Part shown: piece by piece, positions 1-6,770 of the stretch
Numbering within the stretch: position 1 is the stretch's first letter
Layout: every line of letters begins with the position of its first letter
Origin: Cyclobacteriaceae bacterium
GTDB taxonomy: Bacteria > Bacteroidota > Bacteroidia > Cytophagales > Cyclobacteriaceae
Direction: 5' to 3'
Assembly (NCBI GenBank): GCA_029882675.1
Contig: JAOUKJ010000113.1
Coordinates: 1 to 9,632, forward strand
DNA: 9,632 nt
The notes under the pieces: model-generated
Databases searched by the model: none
Seen by the model: only the letters and a program-made list of their open reading frames with translations
Told to the model about the DNA's origin: nothing
Program-made: the position numbers and the translations under genes

Positions 1-410
1 TTGCAATTTTTTCACTTTCGGCATGTGGCCAATCAAACAATGATGCCCATGACAAAGCGGAAATCATCAGTACCCTTCACCGCCAGGCCAATGACTGGAA
101 TAGTGGCGATCTGGAAAAATTCATGGTGGGTTATTGGGAAAATGACTCCCTGATGTTTGTGGGAGGCGGTGGGGTGGTTTATGGATATACCGGTACCCTG
201 GAACGGTATAAAAAGGCCTATGACACGCCTGAGAAGATGGGAAAACTCAGTTTTGAAGTGGTAGAACTAAAAAAAATAACGACGGGCGCCTGGCTTATGG
301 TGGGCAGATATCACCTGTCACGAACCATAGGAGACGCCCGGGGTATTTTTACGTTGGTTTGGAAAATGCAAAAAGGGAAGTGGGTGATTATGAGTGATCA
401 TTCGGAGTAA
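1..410 (+). CDS. SnoaL/DUF4440-like lipoprotein, 5' end cut by window
   Basis: The reading frame is open from base 3 to the TAA at 408-410, and the true start lies before the window. The first visible residues are the end of a hydrophobic signal peptide with a lipobox, Leu-Ser-Ala-Cys. The cysteine codon is at 24-26, so the mature protein is probably a lipid-anchored periplasmic or outer-membrane protein of about 128 residues. The mature part begins with a helix (HRQANDWNSGDLEKF) in the style of NTF2/SnoaL-like DUF4440 domains. It is followed by a 'GGGGVVYGYTGTLERYKKAY' segment and beta strands ending in 'WVIMSDHSE'. Members of this fold range from small-molecule isomerases to proteins of unknown role, and no specific activity can be read here. 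It converges on the glycosyltransferase gene 34 bases away, with no clear terminator between them. Fold call fairly sure; function unknown. Confidence 0.75.
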   Translation, partial: AIFSLSACGQSNNDAHDKAEIISTLHRQANDWNSGDLEKFMVGYWENDSLMFVGGGGVVYGYTGTLERYKKAYDTPEKMGKLSFEVVELKKITTGAWLMVGRYHLSRTIGDARGIFTLVWKMQKGKWVIMSDHSE

Positions 411-444
411 TGGGAGTCATTAGGGGAAAAATTGTAGCTATACC

Positions 445-1746
445 TCAGGTACGGCATTCATCGAGTAGGCTTTTTATTTCTGCGGCCTGTCTTTCTCTTG
501 AATATCGCCTTATTTCCTCCCAGTCTGCCTCAACCTTTGTCCCTTTGATAAAGTGATTATCTAATTCCTGCTGTATAAACGCCTGAATACTGTCTGTATT
601 TTCCCTGCCCAATACCTGACCGGATTTACATTGTTTAACGATTTTTGCAGCATCCCCATTTTCGGGACCAATACCAAGAATTCTGTTCCGTGTAGCCAGA
701 TACTCAAACAATTTTCCCGTCAAAATACCGCCTGAATTTTCAACATTTGGTATGACCAGAAGAAGCAGGTCTGCATTAATTTGATATTTCACCACCTGAT
801 CATGCGTCACCGTAGGCACTAACTCCACTGCTAATCCGGTATCTGCGATTTCTTTGGAAATCGCTTCTGAAATATCTCCAACCACTTGAAATTTGATTTC
901 AAAATCCGGATTTCGATCCATCACCACTTTAAGTGATTGAAAAAACACTTTGGGTTGGTAAACTGAAGACATCGTACCCGTATAACATATTGTGAAAGCA
1001 CGTTGCTTTTTTCGTTCTATTCCTTCAAAATCATCATGGTCAAATCCGTTTGGAATAACGTGTATTTTTGAAGCCCCAATCCCGGGATCTTTTTCGGCAA
1101 ACAGCCTTTTTATCTGGTCACTTACTGTTATTAATTTATCTGCCATGAGGAGCACTTTCTTTTCCAAGCGGCTATCGATATAACCTGAAAACAAAGAGTG
1201 CCTAAGTAGCTTATAATAATAAATATCTGTCCAGGGATCACGCAAATCGGCAATCCAGGTCACTTTAAATTTCTGTTTCAGGCGTAATCCAATCAATTGA
1301 CTGGAATGAGGGGGACTTGAAGTAATGACATGGGTTATATTCTCACTTCGTATTAACTCCACTGCCTTCTGAAATGCAAACCTGTTCCATCCTCTCCTGG
1401 GGTCGGGAATGAACAAATGGCTTCTTATGAAATTTATAATTTTCTGCCCCCGGCTGTTTGGATCCACATTGGAAAAACCTGCTGATGGAACATTCTTTTT
1501 GCCTGCCAGTTTTGAATAAAAATTTATTGGTTCGACAGACTTTGTTTTATACACCTTAATTTCCGGAGAAACTTCCGCGACAAGGCTTTCATCAAGCTTC
1601 AAATAACTGGCCTGTTTTTCATGAACAGTAATCACATAAGGTTGCACACCCTGCCTCACCAGATATTTAGCCAGTTTTACCCATCGCTGAACGCCAGCAC
1701 CACCACTAGGAGGCCAATAATAGGTTATTATCAATACTTTCTTCAT
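445..1746 (-). CDS. Glycosyltransferase, GT4-like (GT-B fold)
   Basis: This is a 433-residue soluble protein with no signal peptide or membrane segment. It opens with a strand and a glycine loop typical of GT-B enzymes (VLIITYYWPPSGGAGVQR, residues 4-21). Further landmarks are DLRDPW (167-172), IPNGFD (231-236), YTGTM (255-259) at the start of the C-terminal Rossmann domain, and GKLFEYLAT (344-352). In the last motif Glu348 fits the nucleotide-sugar-binding glutamate of GT4 enzymes. The family transfers a sugar from a nucleotide donor onto a lipid, glycan or small-molecule acceptor in the cytoplasm; neither donor nor acceptor can be inferred here. It is not inside a visible polysaccharide cluster, since its neighbours are a lipoprotein gene and an acyltransferase gene. 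The ATG start is supported by the N-terminal motif. A -7 box match lies 35 bases upstream. Family call is firm; specificity unknown. Confidence 0.9.
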   Translation of the reverse strand: MKKVLIITYYWPPSGGAGVQRWVKLAKYLVRQGVQPYVITVHEKQASYLKLDESLVAEVSPEIKVYKTKSVEPINFYSKLAGKKNVPSAGFSNVDPNSRGQKIINFIRSHLFIPDPRRGWNRFAFQKAVELIRSENITHVITSSPPHSSQLIGLRLKQKFKVTWIADLRDPWTDIYYYKLLRHSLFSGYIDSRLEKKVLLMADKLITVSDQIKRLFAEKDPGIGASKIHVIPNGFDHDDFEGIERKKQRAFTICYTGTMSSVYQPKVFFQSLKVVMDRNPDFEIKFQVVGDISEAISKEIADTGLAVELVPTVTHDQVVKYQINADLLLLVIPNVENSGGILTGKLFEYLATRNRILGIGPENGDAAKIVKQCKSGQVLGRENTDSIQAFIQQELDNHFIKGTKVEADWEEIRRYSRERQAAEIKSLLDECRT

Positions 1747-1781
1747 TCGCCCTGTGATGTATTTAAAAGGCCATTATGCTC

Positions 1782-1789
1782 CAAAATTA
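1782..1789 (-). promoter_or_regulatory. Candidate -7 box for the glycosyltransferase gene
   Basis: On the minus strand the sequence is TAATTTTG, an exact match to the Bacteroidota -7 consensus TAnnTTTG. It lies 35 bases before the ATG at 1746. No good -33 TTG occurs at 17-23 bases; the nearest minus-strand TTG (1800-1802) is only 10 bases away. The position is sensible, but the box alone is weak evidence. Confidence 0.4.
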
Positions 1790-1943
1790 ATTTCACTTTC
1801 AACCCGGTACTAATATTTCTTGTTTTAATATTTATTCAAAAGAGGTCAATTTTAGTAAATAAAGGAATTTTTACATAAACTTTTGAATACTTCAATCGCA
1901 TATTCATCCTCGTTACCATTAGCATGTTACTCTGACTACCCCA

Positions 1944-1974
1944 TTCCTAAAAACACATATTGTGCTTTTAGGAA
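1944..1974. repeat. 31-base near-perfect inverted repeat (hairpin or operator)
   Basis: The arms TTCCTAAAA (1944-1952) and TTTTAGGAA (1966-1974) are exact reverse complements. Inside them one A-C mismatch is followed by four more pairs (CACA with TGTG) around a three-base TAT centre. The result is a 13-pair stem. Neither side carries a T-run, so it does not look like an intrinsic terminator. It could be a protein-binding dyad, a REP-like palindrome or an RNA structural element. No second copy occurs in the window. Confidence 0.7.
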
Positions 1975-2233
1975 AAAATGCTTTATTTCAGAAATACAAT
2001 AAAACACTTACAATTACATTTATTTAGGGTTTGCGGTATAATGCCAAAAAAGCTCGTATCAGCTGAAAACTATTTGTTTAAAAGTTGTCCATATTTGCTG
2101 AGTTCATATTTATTGTGTTTTTCAGCACCTCCTATTTGCATGCTCCGTATTTTGGGCGTACAGAGAACTTCGATTTTTGAATATTACTACTTTTGTCGAT
2201 ACCTGCTCATTTTTCAGGAGGGCAAGTTTGGCC

Positions 2234-2254
2234 TGCACTGACATAGTCTGTGCA
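2234..2254. repeat. 21-base imperfect dyad upstream of the DUF5009 gene
   Basis: TGCAC (2234-2238) pairs with GTGCA (2250-2254). After one T-T mismatch, GAC (2240-2242) pairs with GTC (2246-2248) around ATA. It sits about 95 bases before the DUF5009 start and downstream of the possible -7 box at 2188-2195. It could therefore be an operator or a hairpin in the mRNA leader. The symmetry is modest and could be chance. Confidence 0.35.
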
Positions 2255-2349
2255 CATCATTCATATAAACAATATGATTTTCCTCTAACCCTATTGATGA
2301 CGCTTGTTTTTGACAGGATTATATTTTAAGTTGCTTTTAAAACCTGCTA

Positions 2350-3540
2350 ATGACATCGCTCACCAACAATCATCGCATCGCTTCCATTGATATTTTCAGG
2401 GCGCTCACCATGTTCTTCATGATTTTTGTAAATGATTTGTGGACACTCCATGATATACCGGAGTGGCTTGGGCATACACTGGCTGAGGAAGATGGAATGG
2501 GCTTTGCTGACCTCATCTTTCCGGCTTTTTTGTTTATAGTAGGCCTTTCCGTACCCAATGCTATTGAGGCGCGGAGAAAAAAAGGAGAAAATGATAAAGC
2601 GATCCTTATCCACATCCTTCAACGTGCTTTTGCACTGATTGTCATGGGCTTTTTTGCTGTAAATTTAGAAAACATCAACAGGGAGTTGCTACCGGTCAGT
2701 AAATACATCTGGCAACTACTCATGGTCTTTGCATTTTTCCTCATCTGGAACAATTATGAAGATGGAAAGGCCATGGGTAAGATCCCTAAAAAATACATGA
2801 TATCTGCCGGTGTGGTGATCCTCATACTTTTGGCCTTCCTCTATAAGGGAGGGACAACGCAAAATCCGGGATGGATGCAAACACATTGGTGGGGCATCCT
2901 CGGATTGATCGGATGGGCATATCTCCTGAATGCCCTGGTGTATCTTTTCCTGGGCAACCGATTCATCGTGATCATCCTGATATGGCTTTTGTTCAACCTT
3001 TTAAACGTCATGGAGTTTGCGTCATGGGCTGGAGAGCTAAAGGGAATCAGGCTAATGATCAGTGCTTCAAGCCATAGCCTGGTGATGAGTGGCATATTGG
3101 CTACCATGATATACAAGCGTTCTGTCAATGGTTTTAGTCCGTTTCTATTCCCCGCCCTTCTTGTACTGCTGGCGGCCGTTGTACTGATATACGGTTTTGC
3201 CGTCAGGCCTTACTGGGGGATTTCCAAAATACGCGCTACTCCTTCCTGGACGACCATTTGCACTGGTATTAGTTATGGTTCAATTGCAATCCTGTACCTG
3301 ATTGCTGATGTATACAAAAAGACGGGTTGGGCCACAATCCTCAGTCCGGCCGGACGCAGCACCCTGACGTGCTATCTGGTACCATACTATTATTATGCCC
3401 TCATCACCATGGCCAGCCTTTCCCTGCCGCAATCACTCAGGGGAGGTGCTATTGGCATTGTGAAGTCACTCCTTTTTGCGTTGCTTATTGTTTTTATTAC
3501 CGGGGCTCTTGAACGCAGGAAAATCAGATTAAAAATTTAA
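2350..3540 (+). CDS. DUF5009 / HGSNAT-family membrane acyltransferase
   Basis: This 396-residue integral membrane protein has about 11-12 hydrophobic segments (for example near 16-34, 51-70, 86-105, 117-133, 150-166, 182-200, 204-222, 265-284, 365-385). The N-terminus R-ASIDIFRALTMFFMIFVND and the motif EEDGMGFADLIFPAFLFIVG (46-65) match the DUF5009 branch of the heparan-alpha-glucosaminide N-acetyltransferase superfamily (DUF1624, YeiB-like). WWGILGLIGWAYL (180-192) is the counterpart of the family's GVLQR-type helix. In human HGSNAT a histidine just before the ADLVFP motif carries the acetyl group. His42, eleven residues before ADLIFP, is my candidate equivalent, which is an inference from spacing only. 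The family moves acetyl groups across membranes to amino sugars; the substrate here is unknown. It converges on ppdK and has no obvious partner gene. The ATG is supported by the conserved N-terminal motif. Confidence 0.85.
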   Translation: MTSLTNNHRIASIDIFRALTMFFMIFVNDLWTLHDIPEWLGHTLAEEDGMGFADLIFPAFLFIVGLSVPNAIEARRKKGENDKAILIHILQRAFALIVMGFFAVNLENINRELLPVSKYIWQLLMVFAFFLIWNNYEDGKAMGKIPKKYMISAGVVILILLAFLYKGGTTQNPGWMQTHWWGILGLIGWAYLLNALVYLFLGNRFIVIILIWLLFNLLNVMEFASWAGELKGIRLMISASSHSLVMSGILATMIYKRSVNGFSPFLFPALLVLLAAVVLIYGFAVRPYWGISKIRATPSWTTICTGISYGSIAILYLIADVYKKTGWATILSPAGRSTLTCYLVPYYYYALITMASLSLPQSLRGGAIGIVKSLLFALLIVFITGALERRKIRLKI

Positions 3541-3581
3541 TCCGCCATATTCATAAATAATGAATTATTCAGGCTGAAAAT

Positions 3582-3616
3582 GAAAGCCGGCGAAATAAAT
3601 TATCCCACCGGCTTTC
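3582..3616 (-). terminator. Hairpin between convergent DUF5009 and ppdK genes
   Basis: GAAAGCCGG (3582-3590) and CCGGCTTTC (3608-3616) form a perfect 9-pair stem with a 17-base loop. In the minus direction the stem runs into CTTTCATTTTC, a moderately U-rich tail, so it best serves ppdK, ending 27 bases after its stop codon. The plus direction has no T-run. The large loop and broken U-tract make it an imperfect intrinsic terminator. Confidence 0.5.
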
Positions 3617-3642
3617 CGAGACAAAAAAGTATTGAACCAATA

Positions 3643-6411
3643 TCAGTTTTGCCTATTGGTATGGTGATGATCCAGCCATTCCTGAATAGAAGCCTGTGCT
3701 GCTGCCAGCCGGGCTATAGGAACCCTAAACGGAGAACAGCTTACATAATCTAATCCTGCACGATGACAGAAATGTACTGAGCGCGGATCCCCACCGTGCT
3801 CCCCACAAATACCTAATTTAATACCAGGTCGGGCTTTTCTTCCCAGTTTCACGCCCATTTTCACCAGTTTACCAACACCTTCCTGATCAATGGTTTCGAA
3901 TGGATTATCTTTAAGAATGCCTTTTTCAAGATAAATGTCAAGAAATTTACCGGCATCGTCACGCGAATAACCGTAAGTCATTTGGGTAAGGTCATTGGTA
4001 CCAAAGGAGAAGAACTCAGCATAACCGGCTATCTTATCAGCCACCAGGGCTGCTCTTGGTACTTCAATCATTGTTCCTACCCGGTAGTTCATACGCTGTT
4101 TGCGCTCTGCAAAGACCCTTTCGATCTCTGCACGCACAATGTCTTCCTGCATTTTCAATTCCGCCGTTTCACCTACCAGAGGTATCATAATCTCCGGGAT
4201 GGCCCTGATACCCTTATCCTTCAGGTTAAGTGCTGCTTCCATAATAGCCCTGGCCTGCATCTCGGTTATTTCCGGATAAGTATTCCCCAAACGGCATCCC
4301 CGGTGTCCTAGCATGGGATTAAGTTCATGAAGCTTAGCTATTTTATCTTTAAGTGTATCCACATCGATGCCCATTTCTACGGCCAGATCTTCCTGATGTT
4401 TTTCATCATTAGGCACGAATTCATGAAGTGGAGGATCCAGAAGCCGTATAGTTACCGGCAGGTCATGCATTGCCTTGAAAATTCCTTCAAAATCACTTCT
4501 TTGCATTGGAAGGAGTTTTTCCAGGGCTTTTCGTCTACCTTCTTCGGTATCTGCAACAATCATTTCACGCATGGCCTTAATCCGAACACCCTCGAAGAAC
4601 ATATGCTCTGTGCGGCATAACCCAATACCCACGGCCCCAAATTCACGGGCTATACGCGCCGAATCGGGGGTGTCAGCATTGGTTCTCACCTTCAGTGAAG
4701 CATGGTGATCGGCCATTTTCATCACCTCCTGAAAGTCATCGCTGAGCTTAGGGGATACGGTATCAATTTTACCTTCATATACTTCCCCTGTCGATCCGTT
4801 AATAGACAGCCAGTCTCCTTCTTTATAAATTTTGCCGTCTATTTCCAGCTGTCTTTTCTTATAGCTTATATGCAATGCCCCAACACCTGAAACACAGCAT
4901 TTACCCATACCTCTGGCCACCACTGCGGCGTGGCTTGTCATGCCACCCCGGGCAGTAAGGATACCATCGGAAGAATCCATTCCCTGCAAATCATCTGCCG
5001 AAGTTTCTATCCTGACCAACAATACATCTTTTCCTTTTTCTTTCCATTCCTTGGCTTCTTCCGAGAAGAAGCAAATCTGGCCTGTGGAAGCGCCCGGAGA
5101 AGCCGCCAGTCCTTTGGCGATAACATTGGCTTTTTTAATGGCTTTTTGATCAAAAACCGGATGAAGTAGTTCATTCAATTTATTGGCATCCATGCGTAAT
5201 AAGGCCGAGTTTTCATCAATCAGCCCTTCATTATACATATCAATTCCAATTTTAACCATGGCATCACCTGTTCGCTTTCCGTTCCTTGTTTGCAACATCC
5301 ATAGCTTTCCTTCCTGAATGGTGAATTCCAGGTCCTGCATATCTTTATAATGTTGTTCCAGCAAATGCTGATAGGAAAACAACTCTTTATAAGCTACAGG
5401 CATATACTCTTCAAGTGAAGGGAACTTTGTTTTTCGTTCCTTATCATCTATACCCGCAAATTTGGCCCACTCCTTCGATCCTTTTTGCGTAATCTGTAAT
5501 GGTGTCCGAACACCTGCCACTACATCTTCTCCCTGTGCATCAATAAGAAATTCCCCATTAAATTTATTTTCCCCTGTTGCCGCATTTCTGGTAAAAGCCA
5601 CACCACTACATGAAGTATCTCCCATATTGCCATAAACCATAGCCTGTACGTTTACCGCAGTACCCCATTCTTCGGGGATGCTATTAAGTTGCCTGTAAAG
5701 AACCGCCCGGGGTATGTTCCAACTTTCAAAGACGGCCATCACACCCTCCCACAACTGCGTCCACGGATCATCGGGAAAATCATTGCCCGTTACTTCCTTT
5801 ATCATCGCTTTAAACCTCTTCACGATTTCTTTGAGGTCTTCAACTGTAAATTCCTGGTCAGTTGTAATTCCATTCTTTTCCTTCACCTCGTCCATGATCA
5901 GTTCAAAGGGATTTTCATCCGAATTCAAGAAGTTATTAACGCGCATAACCACATCGCCGTACATCTGTACAAACCGCCGGTAAGAATCCCAGGCAAACTT
6001 TTCCTTTCCTGACTTTTTAGCCAGGCCTTCAACGGCCTTTTCATTCAATCCGATATTAAGCACGGTATCCATCATCCCGGGCATGGATACCCTTGCCCCT
6101 GATCTCACAGAAATCAGACAGGGATTTTCAACAGAACCAAATACCGTTCCCATGATCTGCTCAATATGTTGCACACCTTCAAGCACTTCCGGGCGAAGTA
6201 GTTTCATCACCTTTTCCTTACCATATAGTTGATATTCGGTACATACTTCCGTAGTGACTGTAAATCCAGGAGGTACGGGTATACCTAAGTTGGCCATTTC
6301 TGCCAGATTGGCACCTTTGCCGCCCAGAAGCGGCTTCATATTTGCGTTTCCCTCCCTCACTTCACCTCCAAACCGATACACCCGTTTTTTTAGTTGAATT
6401 GCTGTTTCCAT
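3643..6411 (-). CDS. ppdK: Pyruvate, phosphate dikinase
   Basis: PPDK interconverts pyruvate + ATP + Pi and phosphoenolpyruvate + AMP + PPi in the cytoplasm. The 922-residue length is close to the family norm. In order, it has the ATP-grasp nucleotide domain (GGKGANLAEM near residue 30; SVRSGARVSMPGMMDTVLN near 101-119), the swivelling phosphohistidine domain with TARGGMTSHAAVVARGMG (His494) and a C-terminal PEP/pyruvate barrel. The barrel has GLCRTEHMFF (597-606), SFGTNDLTQMTYG (802-814) and CGEHGGDP with the catalytic Cys869. The threonine two residues before the histidine (Thr492), phosphorylated by DUF299 regulatory proteins in other PPDKs, is present; no regulator gene is in the window. 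A GTG six bases upstream (6417) is in frame, but the ATG at 6411 is preferred because the protein begins METAIQLKKRVYRFGG, like relatives. No key residue is missing. Confidence 0.97.
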   Translation of the reverse strand: METAIQLKKRVYRFGGEVREGNANMKPLLGGKGANLAEMANLGIPVPPGFTVTTEVCTEYQLYGKEKVMKLLRPEVLEGVQHIEQIMGTVFGSVENPCLISVRSGARVSMPGMMDTVLNIGLNEKAVEGLAKKSGKEKFAWDSYRRFVQMYGDVVMRVNNFLNSDENPFELIMDEVKEKNGITTDQEFTVEDLKEIVKRFKAMIKEVTGNDFPDDPWTQLWEGVMAVFESWNIPRAVLYRQLNSIPEEWGTAVNVQAMVYGNMGDTSCSGVAFTRNAATGENKFNGEFLIDAQGEDVVAGVRTPLQITQKGSKEWAKFAGIDDKERKTKFPSLEEYMPVAYKELFSYQHLLEQHYKDMQDLEFTIQEGKLWMLQTRNGKRTGDAMVKIGIDMYNEGLIDENSALLRMDANKLNELLHPVFDQKAIKKANVIAKGLAASPGASTGQICFFSEEAKEWKEKGKDVLLVRIETSADDLQGMDSSDGILTARGGMTSHAAVVARGMGKCCVSGVGALHISYKKRQLEIDGKIYKEGDWLSINGSTGEVYEGKIDTVSPKLSDDFQEVMKMADHHASLKVRTNADTPDSARIAREFGAVGIGLCRTEHMFFEGVRIKAMREMIVADTEEGRRKALEKLLPMQRSDFEGIFKAMHDLPVTIRLLDPPLHEFVPNDEKHQEDLAVEMGIDVDTLKDKIAKLHELNPMLGHRGCRLGNTYPEITEMQARAIMEAALNLKDKGIRAIPEIMIPLVGETAELKMQEDIVRAEIERVFAERKQRMNYRVGTMIEVPRAALVADKIAGYAEFFSFGTNDLTQMTYGYSRDDAGKFLDIYLEKGILKDNPFETIDQEGVGKLVKMGVKLGRKARPGIKLGICGEHGGDPRSVHFCHRAGLDYVSCSPFRVPIARLAAAQASIQEWLDHHHTNRQN

Positions 6412-6441
6412 ATTCACGAAATTTTCTTTAAGATTCTATAT

Positions 6442-6449
6442 CAAATTTA
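6442..6449 (-). promoter_or_regulatory. Candidate -7 box for ppdK
   Basis: The minus strand reads TAAATTTG, an exact TAnnTTTG match, 30 bases before the preferred ATG at 6411. A TTTG occurs on the same strand at 6464-6467 but is only 14 bases away, shorter than the usual 17-23. It is therefore a plausible proximal promoter with a weak -33 element. Confidence 0.45.
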
Positions 6450-6549
6450 GAGCATGTATAAAGCAAATTACTATGATCTATGTCAGCCTACAAGATGTTA
6501 GATATCTGGTTTTATGGTAAAAAAAATCACTTCACCCAAAAAATTTATC

Positions 6550-6594
6550 CTAAAAAAACAAAACATGAAAGGGGAATCAATTCCCCTATTTCAT
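6550..6594 (-). terminator. Intrinsic-terminator-like hairpin upstream of ppdK
   Basis: Read on the minus strand, AGGGGAAT and ATTCCCCT form an exact 8-pair stem over a TG turn (6570-6587). The stem can extend, past a two-base bulge, by ATGAA (6590-6594) with TTCAT (6565-6569). It is followed by GTTTTGTTTTTTTA (6551-6564), a strong U-tract. The polarity is clear because the plus strand has an A-run on this side and no T-run on the other. It lies about 140 bases before ppdK and after a small open frame. It could end a short transcript, act as an attenuator in a long ppdK leader, or block antisense reading from the mgsA side. Confidence 0.65.
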
Positions 6595-6598
6595 CCCC

Positions 6599-6610
6599 TA
6601 ATCCGGATTA
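6599..6610. repeat. 12-base perfect palindrome TAATCCGGATTA
   Basis: TAATCCGGATTA is an exact 12-base palindrome. The outermost TAA of its minus-strand reading is the stop codon of the small frame at 6608-6676. It ends five bases before the extended terminator stem. It may be a protein-binding site or chance; no second copy is visible in the window. Confidence 0.4.
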
Positions 6611-6676
6611 TTCTCTCTCATCGAAAAACACCCACATCTCACCAAAGAAGCAATAAAAACCATTATTTTTATACAT
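6608..6676 (-). CDS. Putative 22-residue aromatic-rich leader peptide
   Basis: This short frame runs from an ATG at 6676-6674 to a TAA at 6610-6608. It encodes 22 residues, of which eight are aromatic: Phe at 7, 10, 11, 17 and 18, Tyr at 2 and 8, Trp at 15. The C-terminal end is charged (Asp-Glu-Arg-Glu). An exact TAnnTTTG box ends 12 bases before the ATG, the same close spacing as at mgsA and pfkA, and the ATG is preceded by TTAAA. A hairpin with a U-tract begins 14 bases after the stop. This order (promoter, aromatic-rich peptide, terminator, structural gene) resembles amino-acid attenuators, and ppdK makes phosphoenolpyruvate, an aromatic precursor. Against it, T-rich DNA yields Phe codons by chance, and no classical antiterminator was found. 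An in-frame ATG at 6688 touches the -7 box and is unlikely to be transcribed. Confidence 0.3.
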   Translation of the reverse strand: MYKNNGFYCFFGEMWVFFDERE

Positions 6677-6688
6677 TTTAAGAACCAT

Positions 6689-6719
6689 CAAAATTATTTT
6701 TAGCTATTTTTTATTCACA
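6689..6719 (-). promoter_or_regulatory. Candidate promoter for the small frame / distal ppdK leader
   Basis: The minus strand reads TAATTTTG at 6696-6689, an exact -7 consensus match. A TGTG, three of four matching TTTG, lies 19 bases upstream (6716-6719). Transcription would start near 6683, about seven bases before the small frame and about 100 bases before the terminator-like hairpin. Confidence 0.4.
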
Positions 6720-6747
6720 TTTCTTATTTTTTAAACCCATTGTTCCT

Positions 6748-6755
6748 TAATTTTG
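6748..6755 (+). promoter_or_regulatory. Candidate -7 box for mgsA
   Basis: TAATTTTG is an exact TAnnTTTG match, with only 15 bases between it and the mgsA ATG at 6771. Transcription would begin near 6760-6762, leaving a leader of about ten bases. The -33 region is a T-run without a clear TTG. The box overlaps an in-frame TTG at 6753, which argues against that codon as the mgsA start. Confidence 0.55.
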
Positions 6756-6770
6756 CACAAAACAACTCAT

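Larger units (their letters stand above)
1747..2349. other. AT-rich intergenic region between divergent genes
   Basis: This 603-base gap separates the glycosyltransferase and DUF5009 genes. No protein family was recognised in any frame. An 87-codon frame at 1978-2241 has low-complexity, Cys/Leu/Tyr-rich content and no recognisable motif. The region does contain the -7 box of the leftward gene, a strong 31-base dyad at 1944-1974 and an imperfect dyad at 2234-2254. There is an exact TAnnTTTG (TACTTTTG) at 2188-2195 on the plus strand, and a weaker TTG-N23-TATATTTT arrangement (2294-2327) just before the DUF5009 start. If the 2188 box is used, the DUF5009 mRNA would have a leader of about 150 bases. 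No transposon ends, tRNA or CRISPR repeats were seen. Confidence 0.7.
6412..6770. other. Divergent ppdK/mgsA regulatory region
   Basis: These 359 AT-rich bases separate two divergent metabolic genes. From left to right they hold a -7 box for ppdK (6442-6449), an 8-base palindrome AGATATCT (6500-6507), a minus-strand hairpin plus U-tract (6550-6594) and a 12-base palindrome (6599-6610). A 22-codon minus-strand frame (6608-6676) has its own promoter-like box (6689-6696). The mgsA -7 box lies at 6748-6755. The sites and the small frame are listed as separate entries. Confidence 0.7.

Noticed and set aside
411..444. Terminator between the convergent lipoprotein and glycosyltransferase genes
   Set aside because: No inverted repeat or T-run can be seen in these 34 bases.
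2062..2126. Inverted repeat GCTGAAAA ... TTTTCAGC with a loop of about 50 bases
   Set aside because: Eight-base arms this far apart are expected about once by chance in a 600-base AT-rich gap.
1978..2241. 87-codon open frame on the plus strand in the large intergenic gap
   Set aside because: No recognisable motif, odd Cys/Leu/Tyr-rich composition, no promoter box at a suitable distance, and it starts right after the 31-base dyad. More likely an accidental frame in AT-rich DNA.
2310..2327. TTGACA followed by TATATT, resembling an E. coli sigma-70 promoter
   Set aside because: Only four bases separate the two elements, far below the 16-18 needed, and Bacteroidota use a different consensus.
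3982..4311. 109-codon frame on the plus strand inside ppdK, with others at 4327-4620, 4702-4890 and 5689-6012
   Set aside because: All lie antisense within a fully conserved ppdK frame and show no family motifs; they are shadows of its codon use.
6753..6770. TTG codon as the mgsA start, adding six residues
   Set aside because: It lies inside the -7 box, so it would be upstream of the expected transcript start; the ATG at 6771 begins directly with the conserved KIALIAHDG strand.
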